64,000 nt of DNA from Pseudomonas sp. CC120222-01a (GTDB lineage: Bacteria > Pseudomonadota > Gammaproteobacteria > Pseudomonadales > Pseudomonadaceae), in contig NZ_QEQQ01000015.1 in NCBI RefSeq assembly GCF_003097235.1, forward strand, positions 102,034 to 166,033, read 5' to 3'. A program made the position numbers and the translations under genes. Below the pieces are notes generated by a model. It was not told where the DNA came from and did not search any database. It worked only from the letters and a program-made list of their open reading frames with translations. Shown piece by piece: positions 1 to 8,794 of this stretch; position 1 is the stretch's first letter, and each line of letters begins with the position of its first letter.

Positions 1-3000
1 GGTAGTGCATCTCGGAGGTCTCACCCTGATATTCACGGGTCTCGCTCAGCACTTCCCCATTGCTGTAGTACTTGCGCTTGAGTACCAGCCCTTGTTCCTC
101 GCAGCGCTCGAGGAGCGCATTCTTGTGGTTGTAATCGTAATCGGCCTCGATGCCCTCGGCAGCGATCCGCCGAAGCTCCGGCTCGTCACTCAACTCAGGC
201 CGGTAGCGATACTCGATCAGTTCCTTTCTTGGCGTCAGTACCGTATTGGGCTTCATCTGCCCTGGCTCGAACCCGAACACGCGCACGCGCCCTCCAGTAA
301 TCGACTCGACCATGCGGTCCAAGCCGTCGAAACGCTGCTCGCCCAGCACCACGCCATTGACACTGATCTTTACAGGCAAGTCCTCGCGGCTATGCGGGGC
401 GTAGTCGCGATGCACCACGCTGTCATCAGCCACGGTTTCATCCACCAGGCGGTTGAACACATCATACACATAGTGCTTGGTTTCATTGCGCGCATTGACC
501 TCCCGGGCCTTGCGTTGCAAGCCGTCGTAGTAGGTCTGGCTGACGCTGTACGACGCATCGCTGGCGTCGAGCCGTTCGATGCGAGCCGGTTCATCGAACA
601 GCGTCAACCAGGTGACAGTGGTACCGGTAGCCTGCTGGCGATCAGCAGACTCGCGCCATTGCGTTCTGATGGGCCCTTTCGAGGCCGAGGTGCCAATCGG
701 ATCGTAGCGGTCATAGTGACGTACCTTATCGACCGCGATTTCGCAGTACTGCCGGCCCCAACCGTCGAACAGCCTCTGCCGCGGCAAGGCCAACTCGCTT
801 GGCGGCTGGTTCGGGTAGTCGAGCCAGTCGTAATCGGTTTCGCCCACCTTGTCACCCAGCGCGTCGTACCTCGCGGCATAAGTGGGGCGGAAGGCCGCGC
901 GCTTGCTGATATCGGCGTTATCAGCGTCCTGGCGGGACTGCGCGATGGCACGGTTGAGCCCGTCGACCAGCGTGCGGGTAATGACCCCTTTGACATCCTC
1001 GGCCGTTTGCGTGGCCTGCCCGCCGGCCTGGCTGACCAAGGTATAGGTATACTTGCGCGCGGCCTTGAACCCATTCTCGTCGTCATCATCGGGCGAGACC
1101 GTTTCGATAAGCACCCGGCGCAGGGCGTCATAGACGTAGGCGATCTTCACCTCATTATCGTCATAGTTCTGCAGCGGCTGGTTGATCAGTACGGAATGAA
1201 GGAGCGTCTGTATCTTCTGAGCGTGACGAACAGCGCCATCTTCAAGCTCATCGCCATGGTCGAAGCCCGTGAGGGTACGTATTTCTTCAAGCACCTCCTC
1301 ACCCAACTCCGGGCGCTTGGCAAAACGGTGCTCGGTGGTCGTTTCGTCGTCGTTGAGTATCTGCCTCTCCTCGACCATGCGGCCGTGTTGCAAGGCCTCG
1401 CCAGGCAGGTCCTGGTACTTGCGGAAGGTGAATTGCTGCAGTTGTTCCTGCTCGCCCACCAGTTGCGACAGTTCTTCCTCATGGGCCACGAGCCAGCCCT
1501 TGCCCAACGTCGACCCGGTCAAAGCCTTCAGGGCCCGGTAACGATACCGCGTGCGCGACGTGGCTGCCTTGCCCTCGTCGGTCTTGGCCGGGTGCTCGGT
1601 GCTGGTCTTGCGGCTGCGGGTGAACAGCTGCAGGTCGGGCGGGCAATCGTCACCTTCACCGGTATGCGGGTAATAGGTATGACGGGTATGGACCGTGGTG
1701 GCCAGGGTCGCTTGCTGGTCGATCTCGTTGCCCTTGTAGACCGGCGCCGCCGCCACGGACTCCAGCGTCAGGTTGCCATGCTCGTCGTAGTCGGTGATCA
1801 GCACCTCCTCACGCAAGCGGGTGGCATCTTCCTGGATCTTCCAGCGCTTGATCTGGTACTTGGGCATCTGGAAGAAGGGCGGCTGAAACTCGAACATGGC
1901 GTCGGTTTCGTGGTAGACGGTCTCGGCTTCCTGGATGCAGGTCTCGCGCCGGGGTAGCTCGGCGCCCCGGTAGTACACCTCATGGGCCTGCTCGGTGCGT
2001 TGCAGCTTCAGCAAATGAAAACGGTCGAAGCGGCGGGTGATGCTGCGCAGCGGCGTGCTGCCAAGCAGAGAGGTGGCGGTCGAGCCATAGCGGAATGCGC
2101 GGTCGGTACTCTTGTAGAGGTTGTCCTCGCCATTGTCCTCCCATGAGGCACCACTGCCCCAGCCAAGGAAGTTTTCGCTGGTGTAGGTGTAGCTGGTGAC
2201 CATGTCGGCCTGGTCGTGGCCAGGTTTGATCGTGTGCTTGGTCACCCGCGGCAGCGCAGGGTGGGTATCGTCGGGGAAACGATGGCCTTCATCGGCATAC
2301 TCGATGAGCTCGGTGCCGCCGACCGGGGTGCGCACGGCCGTCAGGCACACCACCTCACGCACCTTGTCGTATTCCAGCGCCCAGCTGGCCTTGTCATCGC
2401 TCGGCAGGGCGATGGACTCGAGCACCCGTACAGCCGGGGTGAACTGGTTATCGAGCCCGAGGGTGTATGTGGCCAGTGGCTTGCCACCCGGGCCGGAATA
2501 GGGGTGCAGGTCGAGGGTGACCCGGTCGCTGCCATAGGTGATGAGCAGCAGGTCGAGGCCGCTGTCGTCCTTGATACCGATGAGACACAGCGCGCCGAGG
2601 GAATCGTCGTAGCGCAGGGTGATGCCATGGCCCGACGGTGCCTCGACCCGGGTAGGCAAGGCCACGCGATTGTCAGAAGGCCCTTTCACTTCGAGCAGCT
2701 CGATCATGCCGCTCTTGTGCTCGACGCGGTAGCCGTCGCCATGGTCATGGAACAGGAAGCTGCGCAGCTTGCGCTCCTTGATCAGCCTGCCGGTACCGTC
2801 GTCAGTGGAGCCATCGACCCGGAAACTTTCGCCAGTGTGCAGATGCAGCATGTTGTCGGCGGGGGTGTACTGGCTAAGGTTGAGCGTCCAGCCACGGCCG
2901 AAGCCCGAGTCCTCGATGTTCATCGGGCTGAAGCCGATGCGCAGGGGCAGTGAAGGCCCGGCGAGGTTGTTGGCGACCAGCTCTGGCAGTTCGATGGCGA

Positions 3001-3091
3001 GGGTGTATAGGCCGGTGCGGGGGTCGACGCTGTTGTCGAAGAAGCTCAGAAAATTGAATGCATTGGAATGCAGCAATGATTTTGTGGTCAT
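1..3091 (-). CDS. RHS-repeat protein (RHS-A), 3' part outside window
   Basis: The minus strand is open from an ATG at 3091 to the window edge, about 1030 codons, so the RHS core and C-terminal tip are not visible. The N-terminus has the DPRTGLYT motif typical of Pseudomonas RHS proteins, followed by YD-type repeats such as YYDGLQRKA and YVYDVFNRLV. RHS proteins form shells that enclose a C-terminal toxin or act as cell-surface or secreted effectors. It is the fourth gene of a leftward operon, 52 nt after the 960-aa gene, and the gap holds a GC-rich hairpin. Its first 470 or so residues are nearly identical to those of the 1725-aa protein starting at 12384, after which the two diverge. Family assignment is secure; function is unknown. 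Confidence 0.9.
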   Translation of the reverse strand, partial: MTTKSLLHSNAFNFLSFFDNSVDPRTGLYTLAIELPELVANNLAGPSLPLRIGFSPMNIEDSGFGRGWTLNLSQYTPADNMLHLHTGESFRVDGSTDDGTGRLIKERKLRSFLFHDHGDGYRVEHKSGMIELLEVKGPSDNRVALPTRVEAPSGHGITLRYDDSLGALCLIGIKDDSGLDLLLITYGSDRVTLDLHPYSGPGGKPLATYTLGLDNQFTPAVRVLESIALPSDDKASWALEYDKVREVVCLTAVRTPVGGTELIEYADEGHRFPDDTHPALPRVTKHTIKPGHDQADMVTSYTYTSENFLGWGSGASWEDNGEDNLYKSTDRAFRYGSTATSLLGSTPLRSITRRFDRFHLLKLQRTEQAHEVYYRGAELPRRETCIQEAETVYHETDAMFEFQPPFFQMPKYQIKRWKIQEDATRLREEVLITDYDEHGNLTLESVAAAPVYKGNEIDQQATLATTVHTRHTYYPHTGEGDDCPPDLQLFTRSRKTSTEHPAKTDEGKAATSRTRYRYRALKALTGSTLGKGWLVAHEEELSQLVGEQEQLQQFTFRKYQDLPGEALQHGRMVEERQILNDDETTTEHRFAKRPELGEEVLEEIRTLTGFDHGDELEDGAVRHAQKIQTLLHSVLINQPLQNYDDNEVKIAYVYDALRRVLIETVSPDDDDENGFKAARKYTYTLVSQAGGQATQTAEDVKGVITRTLVDGLNRAIAQSRQDADNADISKRAAFRPTYAARYDALGDKVGETDYDWLDYPNQPPSELALPRQRLFDGWGRQYCEIAVDKVRHYDRYDPIGTSASKGPIRTQWRESADRQQATGTTVTWLTLFDEPARIERLDASDASYSVSQTYYDGLQRKAREVNARNETKHYVYDVFNRLVDETVADDSVVHRDYAPHSREDLPVKISVNGVVLGEQRFDGLDRMVESITGGRVRVFGFEPGQMKPNTVLTPRKELIEYRYRPELSDEPELRRIAAEGIEADYDYNHKNALLERCEEQGLVLKRKYYSNGEVLSETREYQGETSEMHY
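1635..3063. repeat. Left arm of 1.4-kb inverted repeat (RHS 5' halves)
   Basis: The arm pairs with 12412-13835 in inverted orientation. Many long stretches match exactly, including third codon positions: 1798-1983 and 13486-13671 appear identical over 186 bp. Local islands differ, for example the segment opposite 12862-12890. The arm ends are approximate because I aligned them by eye. Confidence 0.85.
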
Positions 3092-3143
3092 TGTGAAGCC
3101 CTGAAGTAGAAGGCCCCGCCCCGCTCGACGAGGCGGGAGCGGG

Positions 3144-6026
3144 TTATTGCGCAGACAGGATCAGCTGGTTTCGGCTGTCTTCGACGGTGGGTTCCGGGAA
3201 GCCGATGCGCAACCGATGCCGCGTTCCACGCATGTCGTAGAGCACGAGCATCATGGGCTGGTCCAACCTGACCCTGTGCGTTCTGGTTTCATCGCCGTTT
3301 GCCCTGCCGTCATACCAGTAAGGCATGTCGGCTAGGCGGTGCAGCATGATGATCAACTCGCCCGGCCCTGGCTCCTTGCCCTCGATCACCTCCTGTTTGA
3401 TGCCGTTGTAGTTAACTTGCGCGGCCAAGTCTGTCAGCACTTCTTCCTTATAGAACTTGTGCGGCTTTTCCGGCTTGTTCGGTATTGGCAATTCCTTGAA
3501 AATGCAACCCAGGTAGCTGAAACGCTTCTCCTTTACCTGGTCGCTTTCCCAGCGAATCGATGTTGCGGCCCCCTCCGGCTCGCACGTTGCGAACTTGATG
3601 GTTTCCAGTTTTTCCTCATAGCTGAGCGTCCAGTAATCGATCGAATCCCGCATATAAGTGAATTCATCTTTCGGTGCCCCGGTGCCGGGATCAACAATAT
3701 GGCCCTTGCCGTTGAACACTCGCTCACGGGTAAGTTTGTAATCGCCTGACCCCGGCCTCACCGGCTGCACGGCTGTGGCCTCGAGAAAGACGGTCTTATC
3801 CTTCGACTTCCAGGGCGTGCCATCCTCTGCCGTGAACTGGGCATAAAACTCTTCTTGGCCAGCTATGCCGCTCTGGAGATAGAAGCGCACCGAATTGCGT
3901 GTTTCCTCAGAGCGCACTGCGGGTGGATCGTCACTCGCCTTGGCACCGTCGTAGCGGTCAAAACGGTTTACCACGGCGTTGGTCGCCCACATGTTCACAC
4001 CAGACGGCAGGCCCTCTTCACCCTTGCCGACATCCTGGACCTCTGCATTGCTGGCACGGTATACCAGCTTCATGGTGCTCATTTCGTCGTCCGACACGGG
4101 TATCTTGTATTTGATACCACCAAAATCGAACTCCTCGGTTTCGACTATCACTTCCACCAGTATCTGCTGCATGCCATTGGCCAGGCAGGCAGGGGCACCT
4201 AATACCTTGATTTCCCATTTTTGAATGTTGCGCCAAGTGATTGGCGGGTTTTGGTAGGCATGCTCGACGATCGCGTAGCCGGTGTACCGATCGTCGATAT
4301 CCGCCATGATGACGCTGACGGGGGCCGTGGGATGACTCGGCGGGGTGTAGTGACCGTTGTCGTCGACGGCTCCCTCACCAAAGACCTTCCAGGTCGCCTC
4401 CTCGTGATCATCGGGGCGCAGCCTGAACGCAATCGGTTCGGCCCCGTTGAACACCGGCACATGAAAAGGCATCACGTTCAGGACTTGCCTGTAGGCAAAA
4501 ATGACCACCGTGGCGGTATCGGTGCTCCTAGTTAACGGGTCCGTCACGCGGATATGCTGCAGGCGAACTTCAGGCAGGTACTCCTCCCCCGGCTCGTACG
4601 GTTTGAACAGCCGCCCGCCGGGTTGCTTAGGGTCAGGCAGCAATTCACCGTAGACGCTGCCTTCTTCGTCGATCGGAGTGAGCTCCCAGATCAGCTCGGC
4701 GCCGGAGAGCGAGCTGGCTTGCAGCTCGACGGGCCCCATTAGCGTGCCCCAGGTAGCTACACGCGGCAAAATGTTGACTGCCTGACGCGATTCGACCAGC
4801 AGTCCGGTGCGTGTCTGCGGCCCTTCGGCCGAGTCGAAGCTCGCCGATACCCGTACCAGTTGCTGATCGCGCCGGAACGTTCCGGCGAGCGGTGCCTGAT
4901 AGGTTGCACCTACCATCGCCCCGGTGTGCGCCTCGCTGTTCATGTTGATCGCAGTCCACTTCACATCGACCGTCTGCCCCTTGTTGTCGAGTACGTACGG
5001 CTGACGCTCGCCGGCCAGCACTGCGCCTTGCATGGGCTCAACGAAATAGGACTGCGCCGAGGGCTCGACGCTACCGAATATCACATGATCCAGTGGATCT
5101 TCACGCTCGGCCATGTCGACCTGGTAAGCGTTGGGCAACCTCAGTTGGCGCAACACGTCTGGCGTTTCATCCCGGCTGACGAAACGGCGCAGGTTTTCCG
5201 CGATCAGCGTCGTTGTGTTATAGGCAGCAGTCCCTTGCGCAGTCAGGTCGTCCGGTATCAGGTAAGGGTACTGGTCAGGATTACCCGGCAAGCGACCGGG
5301 CCGCATATTGATACGTAGCTGGCAGAACAGCACGAGCGCGCCATCTCCGTATTTCGTCGAGAGTGGATTGCGCCCCTCAGGCGCCGGCTGGGTGAGTAAA
5401 CTGAAATTGCGCGGGGTCAGGACCCCGTAGTCGTTGAAACCCAGCGTCGCGCAGGTGTAGAGCTGGCGGTAGGTCGGGTGCGCCTTGATACGTTTGCCCA
5501 GTGCCTCGCCGATTGCCACGCGGGCATCACCGCTCGCCCCCCCGAGGTTACAACTGAATCGAGTACCCGACGAAAGGTCCAGCGTCACCATGCTGCGGTC
5601 GCCGCGATTGCCTGCCCGGACCTCGAGGTCGGCGGTCATTTCCAGCGCCATGCCCATGTCTTCGCGCAGGGGCACGCTCTGCCGCAGAAACGGTGGGCTA
5701 CCGGGCACATGAATGGTCGAGGCGTAGGTACCTGCCAGGATGTTGAGCCTGACCGTGACACTGCGGTTGGTGAAGGTAGCGTTCTCGAACGACACCTGTG
5801 GCGCACCCAGCACGATATTGCTCAGGGTTGCACGCTCATCGTCGCCAATGTCGACCTCTATGCTGAACGGTGCCAGATAACTGTGGTTGCTGAACGCGGA
5901 CAAATACTCTTCCCGCAGCATGCGGTTGATCTGGCCACGGTCGAATGCCACGATGGCGCCCCAGTCGAACATCACGTTGCCTTCAGCCAGACGCTTGAGC
6001 AACTCGGATTTGGAGTTGGTCTTCAT
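3144..6026 (-). CDS. Large uncharacterised protein with Ig-like segments (960 aa)
   Basis: I do not recognise this family. No signal peptide or membrane segment is visible. Residues about 20-60 (FDWGAIVAFDR, NRML, EYLSAF, YLAPFS) match the N-terminus of the 910-aa neighbour, so the two are paralogues. Segments near residues 345-430 and 540-590 look like bacterial Ig-like beta-sandwich units (VDVKWTA; DDNGHYTPP). The C-terminus (RHRLRIGFPEP) looks like a final beta domain. The start is the ATG that overlaps the upstream stop as ATGA, indicating translational coupling. It is the third gene of the leftward operon and lies just upstream of RHS-A. A role as an RHS partner or carrier is inference from context only. 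Base composition is visibly less GC-rich than in the core genes. Confidence 0.8.
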   Translation of the reverse strand: MKTNSKSELLKRLAEGNVMFDWGAIVAFDRGQINRMLREEYLSAFSNHSYLAPFSIEVDIGDDERATLSNIVLGAPQVSFENATFTNRSVTVRLNILAGTYASTIHVPGSPPFLRQSVPLREDMGMALEMTADLEVRAGNRGDRSMVTLDLSSGTRFSCNLGGASGDARVAIGEALGKRIKAHPTYRQLYTCATLGFNDYGVLTPRNFSLLTQPAPEGRNPLSTKYGDGALVLFCQLRINMRPGRLPGNPDQYPYLIPDDLTAQGTAAYNTTTLIAENLRRFVSRDETPDVLRQLRLPNAYQVDMAEREDPLDHVIFGSVEPSAQSYFVEPMQGAVLAGERQPYVLDNKGQTVDVKWTAINMNSEAHTGAMVGATYQAPLAGTFRRDQQLVRVSASFDSAEGPQTRTGLLVESRQAVNILPRVATWGTLMGPVELQASSLSGAELIWELTPIDEEGSVYGELLPDPKQPGGRLFKPYEPGEEYLPEVRLQHIRVTDPLTRSTDTATVVIFAYRQVLNVMPFHVPVFNGAEPIAFRLRPDDHEEATWKVFGEGAVDDNGHYTPPSHPTAPVSVIMADIDDRYTGYAIVEHAYQNPPITWRNIQKWEIKVLGAPACLANGMQQILVEVIVETEEFDFGGIKYKIPVSDDEMSTMKLVYRASNAEVQDVGKGEEGLPSGVNMWATNAVVNRFDRYDGAKASDDPPAVRSEETRNSVRFYLQSGIAGQEEFYAQFTAEDGTPWKSKDKTVFLEATAVQPVRPGSGDYKLTRERVFNGKGHIVDPGTGAPKDEFTYMRDSIDYWTLSYEEKLETIKFATCEPEGAATSIRWESDQVKEKRFSYLGCIFKELPIPNKPEKPHKFYKEEVLTDLAAQVNYNGIKQEVIEGKEPGPGELIIMLHRLADMPYWYDGRANGDETRTHRVRLDQPMMLVLYDMRGTRHRLRIGFPEPTVEDSRNQLILSAQ

Positions 6027-8755
6027 TGCGCGGCCTCCTTGCCGTTTTCTTCATCGTCCGGACCGTACAGGGTGTCAACCACAACCTGCGGTTTGATCAG
6101 CGGGACAGGCAGGATGGCGTAAGTCCATAACCAGTACTTGTTGTCATCTTCGATGGCGGCGATGACGGTAAAGGGTGTCAACGGCTTACCGTCGATGGAA
6201 ACGGGTGTCAGTACGCCGTCCTCGAACTTGGCGTTGCCATAGACTCTGTACCAGGTGGTGTCCTCGGCAGGAACGTCATAATCACCGTTCTTGCCAGTGC
6301 CCTGGAATGTCAGTCGCAGGCCATCTTCACCCCCAGCCACACCCGGTTCGACCTCGTGCTTGAACCAGTTGGCTTGATTTTCAATGGGTATCAAGACCGG
6401 CGTTTCTACCGTTTCGCCCAGCGATGTTGAGGTAACGCGGATGGTTTCGACGCGCAGGACTTCGCTGAGGTCATCCTCCCAGGGCCAGTCGGTCTGGGTA
6501 CCGCTATCGAGCCATTGTTGACGGCGCTGCAGCCATTGCTGACTCTTGCGCGGCACGTCGGAAACGCGCTCCAACTCGAAACCGGGTAACGGCTTGACCT
6601 CACACTGGCAATTGTCGTCTTTGTCTCCTTCGACCTTGCATACCCATTCCTCTTTCCCCCCCTCGCCTTGCACCAACTTGCCCGCAAAGACATGTTGCTT
6701 TCCGTCAGGGCAGCTGCAGGTACATTTACATTTGGGCAGGTGATAGTATTTGCTCTGTTGTTGGCCCGAGGGATCCGCTTCGGGATCATCCGAGAAGTAA
6801 CCATATGAATCGGCCGGCAGGGAAAACTCCACAGGGGAGCCGTCAATCGCCGCGGCAGTCAACAAGTACTTGCCATCGGCGGCAGCCTGCATGACCATCG
6901 GCGATACCGCTAGGCTACGTCGGGTGATGCTCACCAGGGCCTTGGTGAAACTCTTGCCGCTGGTGGCAGTGACGATGACCCGCTTGTCGCCGCGTACCAG
7001 GCTGCCAAGTGGTGGCGCGGTGTATTCGCCCGTTTGGGCGTTGATCGAGCCATAATCCTCAGTTTCCTCCCCTGGCAAGTTCGCCGCCGTCCAGGTCACC
7101 GCCCCGACAGGGGCAGGCGTAATCTTGAACGTATGTTTTTGGCCCGCCAAAACCAGCGGTTCAGGCGTCTCGAACTCGAACTCGGTGCGGGCCGGCGACA
7201 GGTACCCAGGCAGCGTCAGGTCGCCCGGGAAGCGCACAGCCGATGGCTGCGCGGATTCCTTGCCACTTCGAAACAGCAGGCCGTTGAGGCGAAATGCATC
7301 GATGTCCTTTGCCACGCTGACGATGGTATCGATCGTACTGCGGATATTCTCAAGTATCTTCAACTCGCCAAAGTCGATGAACTGTGAAAGGAAACCAGGC
7401 CCGTCGCCGAACTTTCTCAATTGTTCATCGGGTACCATCTTGTGTCGCATTGTCGGAGTGGCCGCTAGTTTGAGGGTCAATTGACCAATATCATTGCCCG
7501 CCGTTTCGACATGGAATTGATAGCTGGCCTTGTATTCCCAGATATAGTTCACCTCCCCCTTTTTCCAGGTGCCACTCATTCGCTCCAGCGAAACCGGGCA
7601 CGTGCCTTGACCAAACCATTCGAAATTGAGCCTGTCGTCACCGGCCTGGACATCGAACCGGGTGAACTTATCGTCGCCAGTCGCGACAAAGCCCAGCGCC
7701 AACCCGTTGGGAAAATCGATTGTCTTGACCTTCTCCGTAGCGCCCTTGAGGGGAATAATCAACTTCCCCTTGGTCGCCTGAATGCCGGTCACAAACGTGT
7801 TGTCTTCGCCTCCAATATATTTCGCCTCAAACGCATCGCTCTGGTTCTCGACCCTTTCAAATCCCCTCGTGACCAATCGCTTGATGAGGAACTTATTACC
7901 GAGTAACAAGTTCATCGTGTAAGGATTGGAAGCATTTTTATCGGGATAGGGCAACAGGTAATGCATGTTCTCGTCTTTGTCGGGAAGGCCCGCCTCCGAG
8001 TCATCGCTGCCTCTCATGGTGACGGCGATAATGACCGCCCCCCCGCCATTCTTTGTGGAGTTTCGTACGCGGCTATCGGGTGATGCATGGGTGCGAACGA
8101 TGAATTTCTCCGGCTGCAGGAAATCCTCGTCGGTGATCTTCATTTCATTGAGCACCAGGATTTTCCGGGCAGCGTCCCAGCCATCGAAAATTTTCTTGTA
8201 GCGATCACCGCCTGCCCGGTTCTCTTCGCCTGTATCGGCAAAGCGCAGGTAGAAATCCTGAGCCTTGCTCAAGTCGATGAACACCTTACCGGCTTCGGAA
8301 ACCGTGCCGGGACTGCTATCGAGTTCGATCCGCACATGCAAGTCGGGGCCATCGAGCCCATCGGCTTCCCTGACGCGGGTAATTTGCTTGTATTTAGATC
8401 CCGCAGGCCTGCTCAGGGTCAGCTGTTTGCCACCATTGATTCGCATCTTCAGGTCTGCACGTGAGTGCGTAATGCTGGCCCTCTCGAACGAGAGCCTAGG
8501 CTTATCCAGCACATGATCAACGAGCCGCTCCCACGTGATGGCGGGGGTGATCACCGCCGTGAATGTCAACGGCGCGAAATATTGACCACTGTCGAAGCGG
8601 TCAATGTACTCCTGTAGCAGCAACCGGTTGGCGCGCAGGCGATCATAGCCAAGTATGGCGTCATAACCGTGGGTTGACGGCCCCTTCCTCATGTACGCGA
8701 CAAACTCTTCCAGCGATTCTTTTACGATCGTTTCCAGCGGTTCTTGGATTATCAT
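6023..8755 (-). CDS. Large uncharacterised protein with cysteine cluster (910 aa)
   Basis: The function is unknown. The N-terminus (YDAILGYDR, NRLLLQEYIDRF, YFAPLTF) matches that of the downstream 960-aa protein, marking a tandem paralogue pair. An Ig-like unit lies at about residues 540-620 (VTWTAANL, then GSINAQTGEYTAPP). A striking cysteine-rich insert at about residues 680-730 (CKCTCSC, a single C, then CQC) could bind metal or form disulfides, which is odd in a protein without a visible export signal. The start ATG at 8755 follows an AAGG-type ribosome site and lies 39 nt after the 596-aa gene. The stop overlaps the next start as ATGA. The three proteins are probably made together. Confidence 0.8.
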   Translation of the reverse strand: MIIQEPLETIVKESLEEFVAYMRKGPSTHGYDAILGYDRLRANRLLLQEYIDRFDSGQYFAPLTFTAVITPAITWERLVDHVLDKPRLSFERASITHSRADLKMRINGGKQLTLSRPAGSKYKQITRVREADGLDGPDLHVRIELDSSPGTVSEAGKVFIDLSKAQDFYLRFADTGEENRAGGDRYKKIFDGWDAARKILVLNEMKITDEDFLQPEKFIVRTHASPDSRVRNSTKNGGGAVIIAVTMRGSDDSEAGLPDKDENMHYLLPYPDKNASNPYTMNLLLGNKFLIKRLVTRGFERVENQSDAFEAKYIGGEDNTFVTGIQATKGKLIIPLKGATEKVKTIDFPNGLALGFVATGDDKFTRFDVQAGDDRLNFEWFGQGTCPVSLERMSGTWKKGEVNYIWEYKASYQFHVETAGNDIGQLTLKLAATPTMRHKMVPDEQLRKFGDGPGFLSQFIDFGELKILENIRSTIDTIVSVAKDIDAFRLNGLLFRSGKESAQPSAVRFPGDLTLPGYLSPARTEFEFETPEPLVLAGQKHTFKITPAPVGAVTWTAANLPGEETEDYGSINAQTGEYTAPPLGSLVRGDKRVIVTATSGKSFTKALVSITRRSLAVSPMVMQAAADGKYLLTAAAIDGSPVEFSLPADSYGYFSDDPEADPSGQQQSKYYHLPKCKCTCSCPDGKQHVFAGKLVQGEGGKEEWVCKVEGDKDDNCQCEVKPLPGFELERVSDVPRKSQQWLQRRQQWLDSGTQTDWPWEDDLSEVLRVETIRVTSTSLGETVETPVLIPIENQANWFKHEVEPGVAGGEDGLRLTFQGTGKNGDYDVPAEDTTWYRVYGNAKFEDGVLTPVSIDGKPLTPFTVIAAIEDDNKYWLWTYAILPVPLIKPQVVVDTLYGPDDEENGKEAAQ

Positions 8756-8794
8756 GATTCCACCTTCGATATACGTTTAGGCATGCCAATGCCA

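Noticed and set aside
5..1957. A 650-codon open frame on the plus strand opposite RHS-A
   Set aside because: Its residues lack any recognisable domain and it is the antisense shadow of the RHS-A frame, whose repeats are clearly real.
3092..3143. The GC-rich hairpin before RHS-A as a terminator
   Set aside because: There is no T tract on the coding strand, and the RHS-A start follows at once, so attenuation is possible but full termination is unlikely.
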